The notes below the pieces were generated by a model. The model saw only the letters and a program-made list of their open reading frames with translations. It made no database searches and was not told the origin of the DNA. 64,000 nucleotides of DNA from an uncultured Paracoccus sp. (GTDB lineage Bacteria > Pseudomonadota > Alphaproteobacteria > Rhodobacterales > Rhodobacteraceae): the NCBI RefSeq assembly GCF_937873615.1, contig NZ_CALMYP010000068.1:62001-126000 (forward strand). Direction: 5' to 3'. This document shows, piece by piece, positions 26,622 to 35,340 of this stretch. The position numbers and the translations under genes were made by a program. Numbering within the stretch: position 1 is the stretch's first letter; every line of letters begins with the position of its first letter.

Positions 26622-27566
26622 ATGAGCAGCTATCTCGACACCGCCCGCCGCGTCATCGCGACCGAGACCGAAGGTCTCAACCTGCTGGCCGCCGGGCTTG
26701 GCGACAGTTTCGACCGCGCGGTCGAGACGATCTTGGCCGCGCGCGGTCGCGTCGTCGTATCCGGCATGGGCAAATCGGGCCATATCGGTCGCAAGATCGC
26801 GGCCACGCTGGCCTCGACCGGGACGCCGGCGCAATTCGTCCCCCCCGCCGAGGCGAGCCATGGCGATCTCGGTATGGTGGCCGAGGGCGATGTGGCAATC
26901 GTGCTGTCGAATTCCGGCGAAACGCCCGAACTGGCGGATATCATCGCCCATACCCGGCGCTTCAACATTCCGCTGATCGGGGTGGCCAGCCGCGAAGGCT
27001 CGACCCTGATCCGGCAATCCGACGTGGCGCTGATCCTGCCGGCGGCCCCCGAAGCCTGCGGCAAGGGCATCGTGCCGACGACCTCGACCACGATGACGCT
27101 GGCGCTTGGCGATGCGCTGGCGGTAGCACTGATGGAGCATCGCCGCTTCACGCCCGAACATTTCCGCACCTTCCATCCCGGCGGCAAGCTGGGCGCGCAG
27201 CTGTCGCGGGTCCGCGACCTGATGCACGAGGATATGCCGCTGGTGGGCGAGACCACACCGATGACCGAGGCGCTTCTGGAAATCAGCCAGCGCGGTTACG
27301 GCGTGACCGGCGTGACCGACGCCGGGGGGGAGTTGGTCGGGATCATCACCGATGGCGACCTTCGCCGGCACATGGACGGGCTTCTGGATCGCAGCGCAGC
27401 CGAGGTGATGACGCCAAAGCCCCGCACCATCCGCCCCGATCAACTGGCCGAGGCGGCGCTGTCGGAAATGCAGTCGCGCAAGATCACCTGCCTTTTCGCG
27501 GTCGAGGGCGGTCAGCCGCGCGGCATCCTGCATATCCATGACTGCCTCAGGGCCGGGATCGTCTGA
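26622..27566 (+). CDS. kdsD: Arabinose-5-phosphate isomerase (KpsF/GutQ family)
   Basis: A 314-residue SIS-domain isomerase (about 35-175: SGMGKSGHIGRKIA, SNSGETPEL, PTTSTTMTLALGDALA) followed by two CBS domains. It converts ribulose-5-phosphate to arabinose-5-phosphate, the first precursor of Kdo. The stop overlaps the lptC start (TGATG). The location ahead of lptCAB ties Kdo supply to LPS export. Confidence 0.94.
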   Translation: MSSYLDTARRVIATETEGLNLLAAGLGDSFDRAVETILAARGRVVVSGMGKSGHIGRKIAATLASTGTPAQFVPPAEASHGDLGMVAEGDVAIVLSNSGETPELADIIAHTRRFNIPLIGVASREGSTLIRQSDVALILPAAPEACGKGIVPTTSTTMTLALGDALAVALMEHRRFTPEHFRTFHPGGKLGAQLSRVRDLMHEDMPLVGETTPMTEALLEISQRGYGVTGVTDAGGELVGIITDGDLRRHMDGLLDRSAAEVMTPKPRTIRPDQLAEAALSEMQSRKITCLFAVEGGQPRGILHIHDCLRAGIV

Positions 27567-28132
27567 TGCGGTCCCGGGTGGTGGCATGGCTGCGCGTCCT
27601 GCTGCCGCTGGCTGCGCTGGCGATCCTGTCGACGCTGGTCCTGCTGCCAAACGCGCCCGATCCCGATGCGGCGATCCCCTATGCCGATGTCGATGCCGAG
27701 GCGCTGGCGCGCGATCCGCGCATGACCCAGCCCCGGTTTTCCGGTGTGGCCAAAGACGGTGCGGCGGTGACGCTGATCGCCGAAACCGCCAGCCCGACCG
27801 AGGGTCACGATGCCAATGCCGAGCGGCTGCGCATGACCTGGCGCGCCGCTGACGGGCTGGCCGCCGATCTGACCGCCCCCTATGGCGCGCTCGAAGGTGT
27901 CATGATCCGGCTGAATGGCGGGGTCAGGGTGACTACCTCGAACGGCTGGGCGATGACGGTGCCGGTGCTGAATACCGATACCGAAAGCGGTCTGATGATC
28001 GGCGAAGGGGGCATGACCGCTTTCGCCCCTTTCGGTCGTGTCGATGCAGAGCGGATGGAGATTTCGCGCAATGCCGATGGCCAGCATGTTCTGAATTTAT
28101 CCGGCGGTGTCCGTCTGTTATATCAACCCTGA
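27566..28132 (+). CDS. lptC: LPS export protein LptC
   Basis: A 188-residue protein with one N-terminal membrane helix (about 8-27) and a periplasmic beta-jellyroll region. Members are weakly conserved in sequence; the assignment rests on topology, length, weak LptC similarity (AETASPTEG and MTAFAPFGRVDAE) and the position between kdsD and lptA. LptC takes LPS from LptB2FG and passes it to LptA. Confidence 0.85.
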   Translation: MRSRVVAWLRVLLPLAALAILSTLVLLPNAPDPDAAIPYADVDAEALARDPRMTQPRFSGVAKDGAAVTLIAETASPTEGHDANAERLRMTWRAADGLAADLTAPYGALEGVMIRLNGGVRVTTSNGWAMTVPVLNTDTESGLMIGEGGMTAFAPFGRVDAERMEISRNADGQHVLNLSGGVRLLYQP

Positions 28133-28153
28133 TCCGCCCGGAAAGGAAAGCCG

Positions 28154-28642
28154 ATGCGCCGCATTCCCAGCCTTGCCCTGCTTGTTACGCTGATGGCAGC
28201 TCTGCCGGTCGTATCGCAGACCGTGCCCTTCGGCGGCACCCCGGCCGATACCAACGCGCCGGTCGAGGTTTCGGCCGACAACATGGTGGTGAACCAGGCC
28301 AGCGGGCAGGCCGAACTGACCGGCAAGGTGCTGATTGCACAGGGCGATATGCGGCTTGCCGCCGACAGGGTGGTGGTGAATTACGATTCTCAGGACAGAA
28401 GCCGCATCTCCAGCCTCGATGCGACCGGCAATGTCACGCTGGTTCAGGCCGGCGACGCAGCCGAATCGGAACATGCCGTCTATGAGGTCGCGACCGGTCT
28501 GGTGACGCTGACCGGCGATGTGCTGGTGACTCAGGGCGAGAACGTGATGTCGGGTGACAAGATCGTCGTCAACCTGACCGATAACACCGCGCAGGCCACG
28601 GGGCGCGTGCGCACCATCCTGCAACCGGGCTCCACCCAATGA
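28154..28642 (+). CDS. lptA: LPS transport periplasmic protein LptA
   Basis: A 162-residue protein with a signal peptide (about 1-21, ending VVSQT) and OstA-like repeats: [37 protein letters not shown] and [19 protein letters not shown]. LptA polymerises into the periplasmic bridge that carries LPS to LptDE. The stop overlaps lptB by 4 bp. Confidence 0.93.
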   Translation: MRRIPSLALLVTLMAALPVVSQTVPFGGTPADTNAPVEVSADNMVVNQASGQAELTGKVLIAQGDMRLAADRVVVNYDSQDRSRISSLDATGNVTLVQAGDAAESEHAVYEVATGLVTLTGDVLVTQGENVMSGDKIVVNLTDNTAQATGRVRTILQPGSTQ

Positions 28643-29382
28643 GCGAGACCGGCGAAGACCGCAAGCTTGTCGTCCGCAAGCTGCGCAAATCCTATCGCAA
28701 GCGCCCGGTGATCCGCGATGTCTCGATGGACCTGGCCCAGGGCGAGGTGGTGGCGCTTCTGGGGCCGAACGGATCGGGCAAGACCACCTGCTTCTATTGC
28801 ATCGCCGGTCTGGTCGCGCCCGATTCCGGCAGCGTCCATATCGATGGCGTCGATGCCACCGGCCTGCCGATGTTCCGCCGCGCCCGGCTGGGCATCGGCT
28901 ATCTGCCGCAGGAGATGTCGATCTTTCGCGGGCTGACGGTCGAGCAGAACATCATGGCCGTGCTGGAGGTGGCAGAGCGCGATTCGCACCACCGCCGCGA
29001 CCGGCTGGAGGAGTTGCTGGGCGAGTTTTCCATCGGTCATATCCGCAATGCTTCGGCCATGGCACTTTCGGGGGGCGAGCGGCGCCGGGCCGAGATCGCG
29101 CGTTGTCTGGCCTCGAACCCGAAATACCTGCTGCTGGACGAACCCTTCGCCGGGGTCGACCCGATTGCCGTGGCCGATATCCGCGCCCTCGTCCACGACC
29201 TGAAATCTCGCGGTATCGGCGTTCTGATCACCGATCACAACGTCCGCGAGACGCTGGGGATCGTCGACCGCGCCTATATCCTGCATGACGGCCATGTGCT
29301 GATGTCCGGCACAACCGCGGAAATCGTGGCCGATCCCCGCGTTCGAGAGGTTTATCTGGGTCAGGCCTTCACACTGGCCTGA
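28639..29382 (+). CDS. lptB: LPS export ABC transporter ATPase LptB
   Basis: A 247-residue ABC ATPase with Walker [12 protein letters not shown] (41-51), the Q-loop [13 protein letters not shown], signature [17 protein letters not shown] and Walker [13 protein letters not shown]. It powers LPS extraction with LptFG, which are not in this window. It is the last gene of the kdsD-lptCAB unit; hpf follows after 145 bp with its own promoter-like sequence. Confidence 0.95.
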   Translation: MSETGEDRKLVVRKLRKSYRKRPVIRDVSMDLAQGEVVALLGPNGSGKTTCFYCIAGLVAPDSGSVHIDGVDATGLPMFRRARLGIGYLPQEMSIFRGLTVEQNIMAVLEVAERDSHHRRDRLEELLGEFSIGHIRNASAMALSGGERRRAEIARCLASNPKYLLLDEPFAGVDPIAVADIRALVHDLKSRGIGVLITDHNVRETLGIVDRAYILHDGHVLMSGTTAEIVADPRVREVYLGQAFTLA

Positions 29383-29437
29383 CGACCGGCAGTTGATTTC
29401 AGGCCCGTCTTCGGGCGGCGGTTCTGCGCCCAGATCG

Positions 29438-29466
29438 TTGACAGTCCCGCGGCCCGGTCGCAGACT
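29438..29466 (+). promoter_or_regulatory. Candidate promoter of hpf
   Basis: A perfect TTGACA at 29438-29443 is followed after 17 bases by CAGACT at 29461-29466, a weak -10. It lies about 60 bases before the hpf start. A small hairpin (gcccg 29403-29407 / cgggc 29412-29416) separates it from lptB. Confidence 0.4.
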
Positions 29467-29527
29467 GATCCGGACCGGAGCAGCCCCGATGCGCAGGCCC
29501 GGGGGCCCGGCAGCGAAAGGAAAAACG

Positions 29528-30106
29528 ATGCGTTACCAGATCAGTGGAAAACAGATCGACATTGGCGAGGCCCTGAGCCAGCACGTAGAGACGGAGCTGG
29601 GTGAGACCGTGGGGAAATACTCGCAGCGCCCGACCGAGGCCATCGTCACATTCTCGAAGAAGGCGCATATGCTGGTTTGTGACGCGCTCGTTCATCTTTC
29701 CACAGGTCTGACGGTGCAGGCCAAGGGCGAGGATCCCGAGATCTACGCCGCTTTCGAATCGGCCCGCGAGCGTATGGACAAGCAGCTGCGCCGCTACAAG
29801 CGCCGGTTGAAAGATCACCATAAGGACAGGTCCGAACCGGTTGAATACGGCGCCGCCGGCCTGTATGTGCTGCCCGCCGACGAAGACGAGTGGGAATCGC
29901 AGGACGCAGGCGGTCTTCAACCCGTCATCGTCGCGGAAATGGAAGCGCGCGTGCCGACCCTTTCGGTCGGCGATGCGGTGATGCAGATGGAACTGGCCGG
30001 GGCTCCGCTTCTGGTGTTCCGCAACGAGAAACATGGGGGCGTGAATGTCGTCCATCGCCGGGATGACGGAAATATCGGCTGGATCGACCCGCGCAACATC
30101 AGCTAA
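29528..30106 (+). CDS. hpf: Long-form ribosome hibernation promoting factor
   Basis: A 192-residue protein. The N-terminal S30AE/RaiA fold runs to about residue 105 (MRYQISGKQIDIGEALSQHV start), followed by a linker and a C-terminal domain ending NVVHRRDDGNIGWIDPRNIS, the dimerisation module of long HPF that makes 100S ribosomes. ATG 29528 follows AAAGGAAAAACG. In many alphaproteobacteria rpoN sits directly upstream; here lptB does. Confidence 0.93.
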   Translation: MRYQISGKQIDIGEALSQHVETELGETVGKYSQRPTEAIVTFSKKAHMLVCDALVHLSTGLTVQAKGEDPEIYAAFESARERMDKQLRRYKRRLKDHHKDRSEPVEYGAAGLYVLPADEDEWESQDAGGLQPVIVAEMEARVPTLSVGDAVMQMELAGAPLLVFRNEKHGGVNVVHRRDDGNIGWIDPRNIS

Positions 30107-30127
30107 TCGCCGCTGATCGCGGTGGCC

Positions 30128-30155
30128 ATCCCGGATCGCCTGTGCGGTCCGGGAT
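30128..30155 (+). other. Intercistronic hairpin between hpf and ptsN
   Basis: atcccgga at 30128-30135 pairs with tccgggat at 30148-30155, and the inner cgc/gcg extends the stem to 12 bp with one T-G pair around a ctgt loop. No T tract follows, so RNA stabilisation or processing is more likely than termination. It ends 13 bases before ptsN. Confidence 0.6.
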
Positions 30156-30168
30156 AGTGGGAAATCAT

Positions 30169-30639
30169 ATGGGAATGCAGCTTAGCACGATCGTCAAACC
30201 CGGCGCCGTTCGCGCCTATCCTCAGGCCAGTTCCAAGAAGCGGCTGTTCCAGGATATCGCCGAGATGGGCGCCCAGCTTTACGGGCTGGATGCCAGCCAG
30301 ACGCTGGATGCGCTTCAGGAACGCGAAAGCCTCGGGCCGACCGGGGTCGGCAACGGGGTGGCCTTGCCCCATGCCCGGCTGCATACGCTGGATCATGTGG
30401 CCGGGATCTTCATCAAGCTGGACAAGCCGCTGGATTTCGACGCTGTCGACCGCCAGCCCGTCGACCTGATCTTCGCGCTGTTTGCGCCCAAGGGCAGCGG
30501 TGTCGAGCATCTGAAGGCGCTGGCTCTGGTGTCGCGCACATTGCGCGATCCTGACCTGCGCGCCAAGCTGCGGGCGAATTCGGACCCTGCCGCGCTTCAT
30601 GCGATCCTGACCTCGGGGCAGGGGGTGCAGGCCGCCTGA
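30169..30639 (+). CDS. ptsN: PTS IIA-like nitrogen regulatory protein PtsN
   Basis: A 156-residue EIIA(Fru/Ntr)-type domain with the phosphorylated histidine in GNGVALPHARL (H68 from the chosen start). PtsN acts in the nitrogen phosphotransferase chain PtsP-PtsO-PtsN and typically affects potassium transport and envelope functions. Start ATG 30169 has GGGAAA upstream; ATG 30175 is an alternative. It forms a unit with hpf, a widespread proteobacterial pairing. Confidence 0.92.
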   Translation: MGMQLSTIVKPGAVRAYPQASSKKRLFQDIAEMGAQLYGLDASQTLDALQERESLGPTGVGNGVALPHARLHTLDHVAGIFIKLDKPLDFDAVDRQPVDLIFALFAPKGSGVEHLKALALVSRTLRDPDLRAKLRANSDPAALHAILTSGQGVQAA

Positions 30640-30640
30640 T

Positions 30641-30669
30641 TTGGTTTTGAACCGATTCGGCCCTATAGT
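30641..30669 (+). promoter_or_regulatory. Promoter of the 63-codon gene
   Basis: TTGGTT at 30641-30646 and TATAGT at 30664-30669 are 17 bases apart; the -10 matches five of six consensus bases. Transcription would start near 30676, just before the strong GAGGAGG site. Confidence 0.5.
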
Positions 30670-30696
30670 CGTTGAACCCCTGAGGAGGAGTATTCG

Positions 30697-30888
30697 ATGA
30701 CCAAGACAGTTACGGATCATGAGCGCAGCACCGGCAGTGGCCGTGTCCGCGCCTATGTCAGCCAGGACCGTCAGTCCGGCACCCATCCTGCAGTAACCGC
30801 CCTGCATCGCCGCCCGCATGAGCGCGAGGGCGATGACAGCCGCAAGACCAGCGAATACGCCCGGATCGAGCGCGGCCACGAAGTCTGA
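30697..30888 (+). CDS. Small, highly charged protein of unknown function
   Basis: A 63-residue open frame rich in Arg, His, Glu and Asp with no membrane segment, cysteine or recognised domain. Evidence that it is expressed is contextual: GAGGAGG stands at good distance from the ATG and a promoter-like pair lies upstream. It is the only sense ORF in the gap between ptsN and the convergent mutY. Function unknown. Confidence 0.6.
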   Translation: MTKTVTDHERSTGSGRVRAYVSQDRQSGTHPAVTALHRRPHEREGDDSRKTSEYARIERGHEV

Positions 30889-30900
30889 GCCGCGCCGGGT

Positions 30901-31923
30901 CTAGTTCTGTCGCAGGGTCTCTTCGACCCGCGCCCAGACCTTCCGCATCAGCCCCGGCAGATCGCTGGGCGAAAAATCGCGGCGTGGCATCCAGATGCCG
31001 CGCTGCGGATTGCCGGTCGCGTGTGCCAGCATGACCTGAAGTTCCAGCGCGAAATGCGTGAAAACATGGGTCACATGGCCCAGTTCCTGCCATTCGGCAT
31101 CAAGCGGCGGGGGCAGGTCGCTGCCATCCCAGCCGGTCGAGGGGAAGGCCAACGTGCCGCCCAGCAGGCCCTTTGGCGGGCGCTGCTCCAGCAGGACGGC
31201 ATCCTCGTTCAGCACCACCCAGGCGATGCCTTGCCGCCGGGGCTTCGCCGCTTTCGGTGCCCGTCGCGGCAATTCGGCAGCGATGCCGGCCCGCCGCGCG
31301 GCGCAGGTGTCATTGAGCGGGCAGATGCCACAGGCCGGGCTGCGCGGGGTGCAGATCGTGGCACCCAGATCCATCATCGCCTGCGCGAAATCGCCGGGCC
31401 GCTGTTGCGGGGTCAGGGTTCCCGCCAGCCGGGTCAGTTCGGGCTTGGCGGCGGGCAGGGGCGTTTCCACCGCGAAAAGGCGGGCGACGACGCGCTCGAC
31501 ATTGCCGTCGACCACCGTTTCGGGCTGGTCGAAGGCGATGGCGGCAATTGCGGCCGAAGTATAGGGACCGATGCCGGGCAGCGCCTGCAGGGCGGCGCGG
31601 TCGGTCGGAAAGCGCCCGCCTGCCGCCGCCACCTCGCGCGCGCAGGCCCGCAGGTTGCGCGCCCTCGCGTAATAGCCAAGCCCGGCCCATTCCGCCATGA
31701 CCCGGGCATCATCTGCCGCCGCCAATGCTTCAACGCTGGGCCAGAGCGTGGTGAAACGCTCGAAATAGGCCTTTACGGCGGCGACCGTGGTCTGTTGCAG
31801 CATGATCTCGGACAGCCAGACGCGGTAAGGATCGGCCCGGCCCTGACCGGGCGGCACCCGCCAGGGCAGGGCGCGGGCGTGGCGGTCATACCAGTTCAGC
31901 AGTTTCCCCGAGAGATCACGCAT
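30901..31923 (-). CDS. mutY: A/G-specific adenine glycosylase MutY
   Basis: A 340-residue base-excision repair enzyme removing adenine opposite 8-oxoguanine. The HhH-GPD domain holds the catalytic E39 (LSEIMLQQT), the LPGIGPYTS hairpin and catalytic D139 (VVDGNVERV). The [4Fe-4S] cysteines are C191, C198, C201 and C207. A C-terminal NUDIX-like domain for 8-oxoG recognition contains the VFTHFALEL segment. It is divergent from the DciA-like gene. Confidence 0.95.
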   Translation of the reverse strand: MRDLSGKLLNWYDRHARALPWRVPPGQGRADPYRVWLSEIMLQQTTVAAVKAYFERFTTLWPSVEALAAADDARVMAEWAGLGYYARARNLRACAREVAAAGGRFPTDRAALQALPGIGPYTSAAIAAIAFDQPETVVDGNVERVVARLFAVETPLPAAKPELTRLAGTLTPQQRPGDFAQAMMDLGATICTPRSPACGICPLNDTCAARRAGIAAELPRRAPKAAKPRRQGIAWVVLNEDAVLLEQRPPKGLLGGTLAFPSTGWDGSDLPPPLDAEWQELGHVTHVFTHFALELQVMLAHATGNPQRGIWMPRRDFSPSDLPGLMRKVWARVEETLRQN

Positions 31924-32007
31924 GGATCACGCGTTTTTTGAACAGGCTCACTGGCATCCCCGCACCGGCTTGGTAAACTGCCCCCGTCTTAGCCGCAGGA
32001 GCGCCTG

Positions 32008-32532
32008 ATGTCACAGCCCCGCCGCCGTTCGCGCGGATTTCGGCAGGCCGCCAGTCTGGTGGCCGAACCGATCCGTCATGCGGCCGAGGGGCGTGGCTTC
32101 GCGGTCGCGCGCCTGCTGACCCATTGGCCCGAGATCGCCGGACCGGAAGTCGCCACCCGTGCCCGGCCGGTCAAGATCGCCCATGGCCGAGGCAGTTTCG
32201 GGGCGACGTTGACCCTTTTGACCACCGGGGCGGCGGCACCCTTGCTGGAAATGCAGCTGCCGGCGATCCGCGACCGGGTGAATGCCTGCTATGGCTATAA
32301 CGCCATTTCGCGCATCGTCCTGACCCAGACCGCGCCGACCGGCTTTGCCGAAGGTCAGGCGCAGTTCGACGCGGCGCCCGCGCCGTCGCGCCCCCCCGAT
32401 CCCGACACCCGCCGCGCCGCCGAGGCGATGGCAGCGGGTATCACCGACCCTGCATTGCAGGCCGCAGTCACGCGGCTGGCCATGCTCAAGCTGTCCCGCA
32501 AGGACAGAACCAACCGAAAGGCCCCCAGATGA
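32008..32532 (+). CDS. DUF721/DciA-like protein
   Basis: A 174-residue protein with the DUF721 region in its N-terminal two thirds (LLTHWPEIAGPEVATRARPV, then ALTLL and MQLPAIRDRVNACYGYNAISRI). DUF721 includes DciA, the loader/operator of the replicative helicase DnaB in most bacteria. The C-terminal tail is alanine- and arginine-rich. It overlaps dsbA by 4 bp (ATGA), the order mutY / DUF721 / dsbA being usual in Rhodobacterales. Confidence 0.82.
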   Translation: MSQPRRRSRGFRQAASLVAEPIRHAAEGRGFAVARLLTHWPEIAGPEVATRARPVKIAHGRGSFGATLTLLTTGAAAPLLEMQLPAIRDRVNACYGYNAISRIVLTQTAPTGFAEGQAQFDAAPAPSRPPDPDTRRAAEAMAAGITDPALQAAVTRLAMLKLSRKDRTNRKAPR

Positions 32533-33227
32533 GCTTCGATCTTCGTTTCGACATTCGCCACGTCATTTCCGCCTCGCTGATCTCGGCGGCGCTGGCGATG
32601 CCGGCGCTGGCACAGGATGCGGCCCCCGCAGCCGAAGGCGCGGCCACCGGCGAAGCCGCCCCTGCCGCCGCCGATCAGGCCGCGACCCCGGCCCTGATCG
32701 AGGATCAGTTCCTGGGCGAGGAAAGCGCGCCGTTGACCATCTACGAATATGCCAGCTTCACCTGCTCGCATTGCGCGGCATTCCATCAGGACGTATTTCC
32801 GACGCTGAAATCGGAATATATCGACACCGGCAAGGTCCGCTTCGCGCAGCGCGATGTCTATTTCGATCAGGTCGGTCTCTGGGCCGGGATTCTCGCCCAT
32901 TGCGACGAGACGAAATATTACCCCGTCGCCGGGATGCTGATGGACGAGCAGGCCGATTGGCTGAGTGCCAAGGATGGCGAGGCTCTGGTGGCCAACCTGC
33001 GCAAGATCGGCGCCAAGGCCGGCATGACCGCCGAACAGGTCGATACCTGCTGGAACGACACCGCCCGCGTCGAAAGCCTTGTCGCGACCTTCCAGAAGAA
33101 CATGGAAGAGCACGAGATCGAGGGCACGCCGACCTTCGTCATGGGCGGCGAGATCGTGCAGAACCAGGCCTGGGGCGACATGAAGGCCATCATCGACGCC
33201 AAGCTGGCGGAAGCGCCGGCCAATTGA
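32529..33227 (+). CDS. DsbA-family thiol oxidoreductase, secreted
   Basis: A 232-residue protein with a signal peptide (about 1-29, MPALAQD), a low-complexity Ala/Glu stretch (30-55) and a thioredoxin-fold domain with active site CSHC (C79, C82) in YASFTCSHC and a cis-proline region EGTPTF. It is the DsbA type with an inserted helical domain that oxidises or isomerises periplasmic disulfides. The ATGA overlap couples it to the DUF721 gene, and its stop overlaps the next start. Confidence 0.9.
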   Translation: MSFDLRFDIRHVISASLISAALAMPALAQDAAPAAEGAATGEAAPAAADQAATPALIEDQFLGEESAPLTIYEYASFTCSHCAAFHQDVFPTLKSEYIDTGKVRFAQRDVYFDQVGLWAGILAHCDETKYYPVAGMLMDEQADWLSAKDGEALVANLRKIGAKAGMTAEQVDTCWNDTARVESLVATFQKNMEEHEIEGTPTFVMGGEIVQNQAWGDMKAIIDAKLAEAPAN

Positions 33228-34366
33228 TGACCCCGCTCGCCGGCCTCAAGGTTGTCGAGCTTGCCCGAATCCTGGCCGGTCCATGGGCCGGCCAGATTCT
33301 CGGCGATCTGGGTGCCGAGGTAATCAAGGTCGAGGCCCCCGAGGGCGACGACACCCGTCGCTGGGGACCGCCCTTCATCGACAGGACCGGGCCGGATGGC
33401 AGCGCCGACCGCACGGCGGCCTATTTCCATGCCGCCAATCGTGGCAAGCGATCTGCCACCGCCGATTTCCGCAGCCCGGAGGGCCGGCAGAAGGTCCGCG
33501 ATCTGGTGGCCGATGCGGATATCCTGATCGAGAATTTCAAGGTCGGCGGGCTGGCGAAATACGGGCTGGATTACCCAAGCCTTGCGGCGCTGAATCCGCG
33601 CCTGATCTATTGCAGCGTGACCGGCTTCGGCCAGACCGGCCCCTATGCCCATCGCGCGGGCTACGACTATATCATTCAGGGCATGTCCGGGCTGATGAGC
33701 GTGACCGGCGAACCTTCGGGCCAGCCGCAGAAGGTCGGCGTGGCGGTCACCGATATCTTCACCGGGGTCTATGCAGCGACGGCGATCCTGGCTGCCGTGC
33801 ATCAGCGCCAGACGACCGGGCGCGGCCAGCATATCGACATGGCGCTTCTGGATGTGGCGGTCTCGGTCATGGCCAATCAGGCGATGAATTACCTGGCCAC
33901 CGGCACGGCACCGCAGCGGATGGGCAATGCGCATCCGAATCTGGTGCCCTATGCGGTCTTCGACTGTGCCGATGGCTGGATCATCATCGCCACCGGCAAT
34001 GACGGGCAGTATCGGCGGCTTTGCGAGGTGCTGGGCCTGCCGGCACTGGCAAGCGCGCCCGATTACGCCACCAATGCCGACCGCATCCGCAACCGCGAGG
34101 CGTTGACGGCGGGTTTGCAGGCGGTGACGCGGGGATGGGCGCGGGACGCGCTTCTGGCGGCGTTGGAGGCGCGCGGCATTCCCGCCGGGCCGATCAACGA
34201 CATGGGCGATGTCTTCGCCGATCCGCAGGTCATCGCGCGCGGGCTGCGCATCGCCCCCGGCGGGGTGCCTGGCGTGCGGCTGCCGGTGGTCTTCTCGGAT
34301 GCGGAACTGGCGAGCGACCGGCCCTCGCCCGCGCTCGGTCAGGACGACGTGCCGATCAGCGGCTGA
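33227..34366 (+). CDS. CaiB/BaiF-family CoA transferase
   Basis: A 379-residue class III CoA transferase. The N-terminal [31 protein letters not shown] and the FGQTGPY motif are diagnostic; the catalytic aspartate is D176 in VAVTDIFTG. Substrates cannot be inferred. The start overlaps the dsbA stop (TGATG). The gene ends in a 28-bp tail-to-tail overlap with lpxK. Confidence 0.9.
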   Translation: MTPLAGLKVVELARILAGPWAGQILGDLGAEVIKVEAPEGDDTRRWGPPFIDRTGPDGSADRTAAYFHAANRGKRSATADFRSPEGRQKVRDLVADADILIENFKVGGLAKYGLDYPSLAALNPRLIYCSVTGFGQTGPYAHRAGYDYIIQGMSGLMSVTGEPSGQPQKVGVAVTDIFTGVYAATAILAAVHQRQTTGRGQHIDMALLDVAVSVMANQAMNYLATGTAPQRMGNAHPNLVPYAVFDCADGWIIIATGNDGQYRRLCEVLGLPALASAPDYATNADRIRNREALTAGLQAVTRGWARDALLAALEARGIPAGPINDMGDVFADPQVIARGLRIAPGGVPGVRLPVVFSDAELASDRPSPALGQDDVPISG

Positions 34367-35340
34367 AGCAACCGGTCGAGCGGTGTCCAATCCGCCAGTT
34401 CCAGCCGCACCGGCAGGGCCAGCACATTGCGGCGGAAAGCCTCGGGCAGGCGCACGGCGTCCTTTTCGGTCGTGACCAGCTGTGCGCCGGTCAGCCGCGC
34501 CTCGGTTTCCAGCCGTTGCAGCAGGGCGGGGGTGAAGGGCTGATGATCGTCAAGCGCCTCGCCCCGGACCAGATCGGCACCGAGATCGCGCAGTGTGGCG
34601 AAGAATTTTTCCGGGTGACCGATGCCGGCGAAGGCCAGAACGCGATGGCCGGCCCAGTCGATGCCGGTCTGCAGCGGATGCAGCGCGCCCTTGAGATGCG
34701 GCAGATTCAGCTCATGGCCCCAATTGTCCGAAAACCGGTCCTGCATGGCCGGCAGACCGATCGAGATCACCGCGTCGGCGCGCTTCAGCCCGGTGCCGAC
34801 CGGCTCGCGCAGGGGGCCGGCAGGGATGCAGAGCCCGTTGCCGAAGCCCTTGGCGGCATCGACGACGACCAGCGACAGGTCATGCACCAGCGAAGGGTCC
34901 TGAAAACCGTCGTCCAGCAGGATCAGTTGTGCGCCATCGGCTATGGCCGCGCGCGCGCCCTCAAGCCGGCTGTCCGCGACCCAGACCGGGGCGAAGGCCG
35001 ACATCAGCAGCGGCTCGTCGCCGGTCTCAGATGCGCTGTGGCTGCGTTCATCGACACGGGTCGGCTGGGTCATGGTGCCGCCATAGCCGCGGCTGACGAT
35101 CTGCACCGCCACACCCTGCGCCTGCAGCCGTTGCGCCAGCGCGATGACGGTCGGGGTCTTGCCGGTGCCGCCGGCATTGATATTGCCGACGCAGATCACC
35201 GGCACGCCCAGCTTCTGCCGGCTGCCCCGCGCCAGCCGCCGCGCCGTGGCACCGGCGTAAAGCGAACCGAGCGGGCGCAGCAGTTGCGCGGCCAGAACCG
35301 GCGGGCGGCGGAACCAGAAGGCGGGGGCGCGGCGGCTCAT
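34339..35340 (-). CDS. lpxK: Tetraacyldisaccharide 4'-kinase LpxK
   Basis: A 333-residue inner-membrane-associated kinase that phosphorylates the 4' position of the lipid A precursor. The P-loop is unusually placed, as in all LpxK, in [12 protein letters not shown] (53-64), preceded by a hydrophobic N-terminal helix. LLDDGFQ and the C-terminal TEKDAVRLP are family motifs. Its start overlaps the Kdo-transferase-like gene by 4 bp. Confidence 0.95.
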   Translation of the reverse strand: MSRRAPAFWFRRPPVLAAQLLRPLGSLYAGATARRLARGSRQKLGVPVICVGNINAGGTGKTPTVIALAQRLQAQGVAVQIVSRGYGGTMTQPTRVDERSHSASETGDEPLLMSAFAPVWVADSRLEGARAAIADGAQLILLDDGFQDPSLVHDLSLVVVDAAKGFGNGLCIPAGPLREPVGTGLKRADAVISIGLPAMQDRFSDNWGHELNLPHLKGALHPLQTGIDWAGHRVLAFAGIGHPEKFFATLRDLGADLVRGEALDDHQPFTPALLQRLETEARLTGAQLVTTEKDAVRLPEAFRRNVLALPVRLELADWTPLDRLLQPLIGTSS

